DNA from: Natrialba swarupiae
GTDB lineage: Archaea; Halobacteriota; Halobacteria; Halobacteriales; Natrialbaceae
Reading direction: 5' to 3'
DNA: 64,000 nt
NCBI RefSeq assembly: GCF_008245225.1
Contig: NZ_VTAW01000013.1
Location: 53,343-117,342, forward strand
A model generated the notes under the pieces. It was not told where the DNA came from and ran no database searches. It saw only the letters and a program-made list of their open reading frames with translations. This document shows, piece after piece, positions 62,572 through 64,000 of this stretch. Position 1 is the stretch's first letter. Each line of letters begins with the position of its first letter. The position numbers and the translations under genes were made by a program.

Positions 62572-62715
62572 TTACTGTTGCCCGTATTCTTCTGGGTGAT
62601 GGTCGCTAATACACATCTGCAGCACCTGCCGAATATAAAAATCCTTCTCGGAGGGGTTCTCCTCCGCTAATGCGTTTTCGAGGTGTTCTTTACACTGATC
62701 ACTGAGCGGCCTCAT
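62572..62715 (-). CDS. Small ORF, 47 aa, unknown
   Basis: Reads MRPLSDQCKEHLENALAEEN, then PSEKDFYIRQVLQMCISDHH and PEEYGQQ. It is acidic and helical, with haloarchaeal composition unlike the overlapping frames, and has two isolated cysteines. It looks like a small haloarchaeal protein of the kind often left unannotated. No family is certain. A GGGACAACATGAGG context precedes it, without a strong ribosome-binding site. Confidence 0.5.
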   Translation of the reverse strand: MRPLSDQCKEHLENALAEENPSEKDFYIRQVLQMCISDHHPEEYGQQ

Positions 62716-62952
62716 GTTGTCCCATCACATGATTGGGCACTAAAAAATCTATCAATTCTGATGGACATGGTCGTCGAATATTAGGATTACCCATCATCTC
62801 TCCCGGTCAGCAACGATTCGGAATGATCGTTCCGACCGAGCATGGCACCCACGTCGATCGGACACATCCCGTAGCGGACTCTCTCGCTCAACGTGGTGTT
62901 CGGTCGAATCACCTGCTCGAGAGAGTCACATCCGAGTTCGTCGGCCGCGGTG

Positions 62953-63936
62953 TTACTCACCAACAGCGTCTTCGACGATCTCGATTTCCTCGTCGGTCAG
63001 CCCGTACAACTCGTAGACGATCTCATCGATTAGGTCGTCGGTCTTCTCGATTTTCTCCTCGAGTTCCTCGGCTCGAGCCTTCGTTTCGAGGTAGCTCTCG
63101 AGGCCGTCTTTGACGTCGTCGACGGCGGGGAGGGTGAGCTTCCGCAGGCGATCCACGAGCGAGTTGGTCTTGGTGGCGGTTTCCCGGAAGTTCGCGAAGC
63201 CGCCGGCTTCCTCGACGGCGACGGGGACGAACGCTTCGATCAGGTCGGCTTCGGTCTCGGTGAGATCCGAAATCCGGAGTGCGGGTTCGAACTCGGTTTC
63301 GGTGTACCCCCAGCGGTCGGTCTCGAACTCGTCTTCGTTTTCGGGTTTGTAGCGCGCGGTGAGTCTGATCTCGAGACTCGAGTCGGACTCGCGGACGACC
63401 TCGACGGAGCCGATGCGGAGGTTCTCGCGGTCCTCGGTGGTGTCAGTGAGGATGGAGTCGGCTGCATTTTCTGGTGGTTGGCTGAATCCTATCTTAGAAA
63501 TAGCCACCTCGTTAGAGAAAGTCCCCAAGTGATCGAGAAGGGAAAGATTAAGCGAACTTCTGTCTTTTCGAAGTTTCATTATCTCTCTGACTAAATCTTC
63601 TAGGTCCGCCACTAAGTTATTATTATCTGACAAAGCGTTGTGAATCGGTATCTTTCGGATATCGTCTGGATATATACTGGAATAGCTTCCTTGGAGTGTT
63701 CCAGTTGCGAGAAATTGGGAGAAGTAATATGTGATGAGATTCGAGTTGAATATACCAACTATCGCTCTTACATCAAATGATTCTGTGTCATCTAATGGCT
63801 CGAAGCTTTTCGGAGACTGTTTGCCTAAGATTTCCTCGCTCCAACGGACGACATTCGTAACATTGTCGTTATTGTAATATCCTGTCTTATCGAAACAGGC
63901 CTCAATCCTATTATCTGCACCACTATCCGTCTTTAG
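62953..63936 (-). pseudogene. C-terminal remnant of an Eco57I-like restriction-modification protein
   Basis: Reading on the minus strand from 63936, the frame is open but has no ATG; stops lie upstream at 63937-63939 and 63967-63969. The first part reads DNRIEACFDKTGYYNNDNVT, then VRAIVGIFNSNLITYYFSQF, GTLQGSYSSIYPDDIRKIPI, which is the target-recognition/C-terminal region of type IIG Eco57I-class enzymes. The end SLVDRLRKLTLPAVDDVKDG, YETKARAEELEEKIEKTDDL-like coiled coil, and VYELYGLTDEEIEIVED is the family tail. The methylase motifs are absent, so it is truncated. The recognition part is AT-rich, the tail GC-rich, as in a mosaic. Confidence 0.7.
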
Positions 63937-64000
63937 CTAAGCGAGAAACCACGTGACAGCGGCGACTTATCGAGGCATCTTTTTGAGAGGAATGAGGAGG

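Noticed and set aside
62320..62670. A 116-codon plus-strand frame
   Set aside because: It crosses the antisense 47-residue gene, and its sequence shows no acidic bias or motif.

Overview
The window reads as chromosomal DNA of an extremely halophilic archaeon (class Halobacteria), most like the Natrinema/Haloterrigena/Natronorubrum group. This rests on very high GC, strongly acidic proteins, archaeal ribosomal stalk genes, an archaeal triosephosphate isomerase, HMG-CoA synthase for isoprenoid lipids, a halorhodopsin, a halobacterial transducer, and many small haloarchaea-specific zinc proteins. The species is inferred, not shown.

Layout. 0-7 kb: end of tpiA, an unknown protein, a TIR-zinc protein, DUF3054 and other small membrane proteins, a DHH phosphoesterase, Hsp20, a DJ-1/PfpI protein and a COG1325 RNA-binding protein. 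7-14.4 kb: SPFH protein, a heavy-metal P-type ATPase with a TauE/DsbD-like partner, HMG-CoA synthase, a winged-helix regulator and a UspA protein. 14.5-18.5 kb: a large chemotaxis transducer and CutA. 18.6-27.1 kb: the ribosomal L11, L1, L10 and L12 genes, with L11 separated from the rest by an antisense block. That block holds a methyltransferase, glycosyltransferase, PTPS-like enzyme, dehydrogenase, CDP-alcohol phosphatidyltransferase and membrane proteins, and looks like one biosynthetic operon of unknown product. 28-31.4 kb: halorhodopsin with lycopene cyclase and a Brp/Blh carotene-cleaving enzyme, enough to make retinal from lycopene. 31.4-40.2 kb: transporter, hydrolase, alcohol dehydrogenase, halocyanin, redoxin, Lrp regulator, aminotransferase and a Yip1 protein. 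40.2-42.3 kb: a lower-GC accessory patch ending at tRNA-Glu, with a decayed tyrosine integrase. 42.3-53.9 kb: membrane-anchored regulator, MBL hydrolase, thiamine-type ABC transporter, a large FAD/Fe-S oxidoreductase and superoxide dismutase. 54-61.7 kb: L7Ae-S28e-L24e-Ndk operon, TmcA, macro-domain protein, PurM, DUF555 and UPF0058. 61.9-64 kb: small zinc protein, a 47-residue ORF and the C-terminal remnant of an Eco57I-like restriction-modification protein.

The most notable structure is not a protein. Two families of short palindromic elements lie between genes. One is 82 bp (four copies, one divergent), the other is exactly 86 bp (two copies). Both have inverted ends and an internal hairpin that keeps its pairing while its bases change. 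Each family can supply a gene's stop codon: copies sit directly on the stop codons of the COG1325 gene, halorhodopsin, a DUF7344-like regulator and the Yip1 gene. No intact insertion sequence, CRISPR array or rRNA gene was seen.
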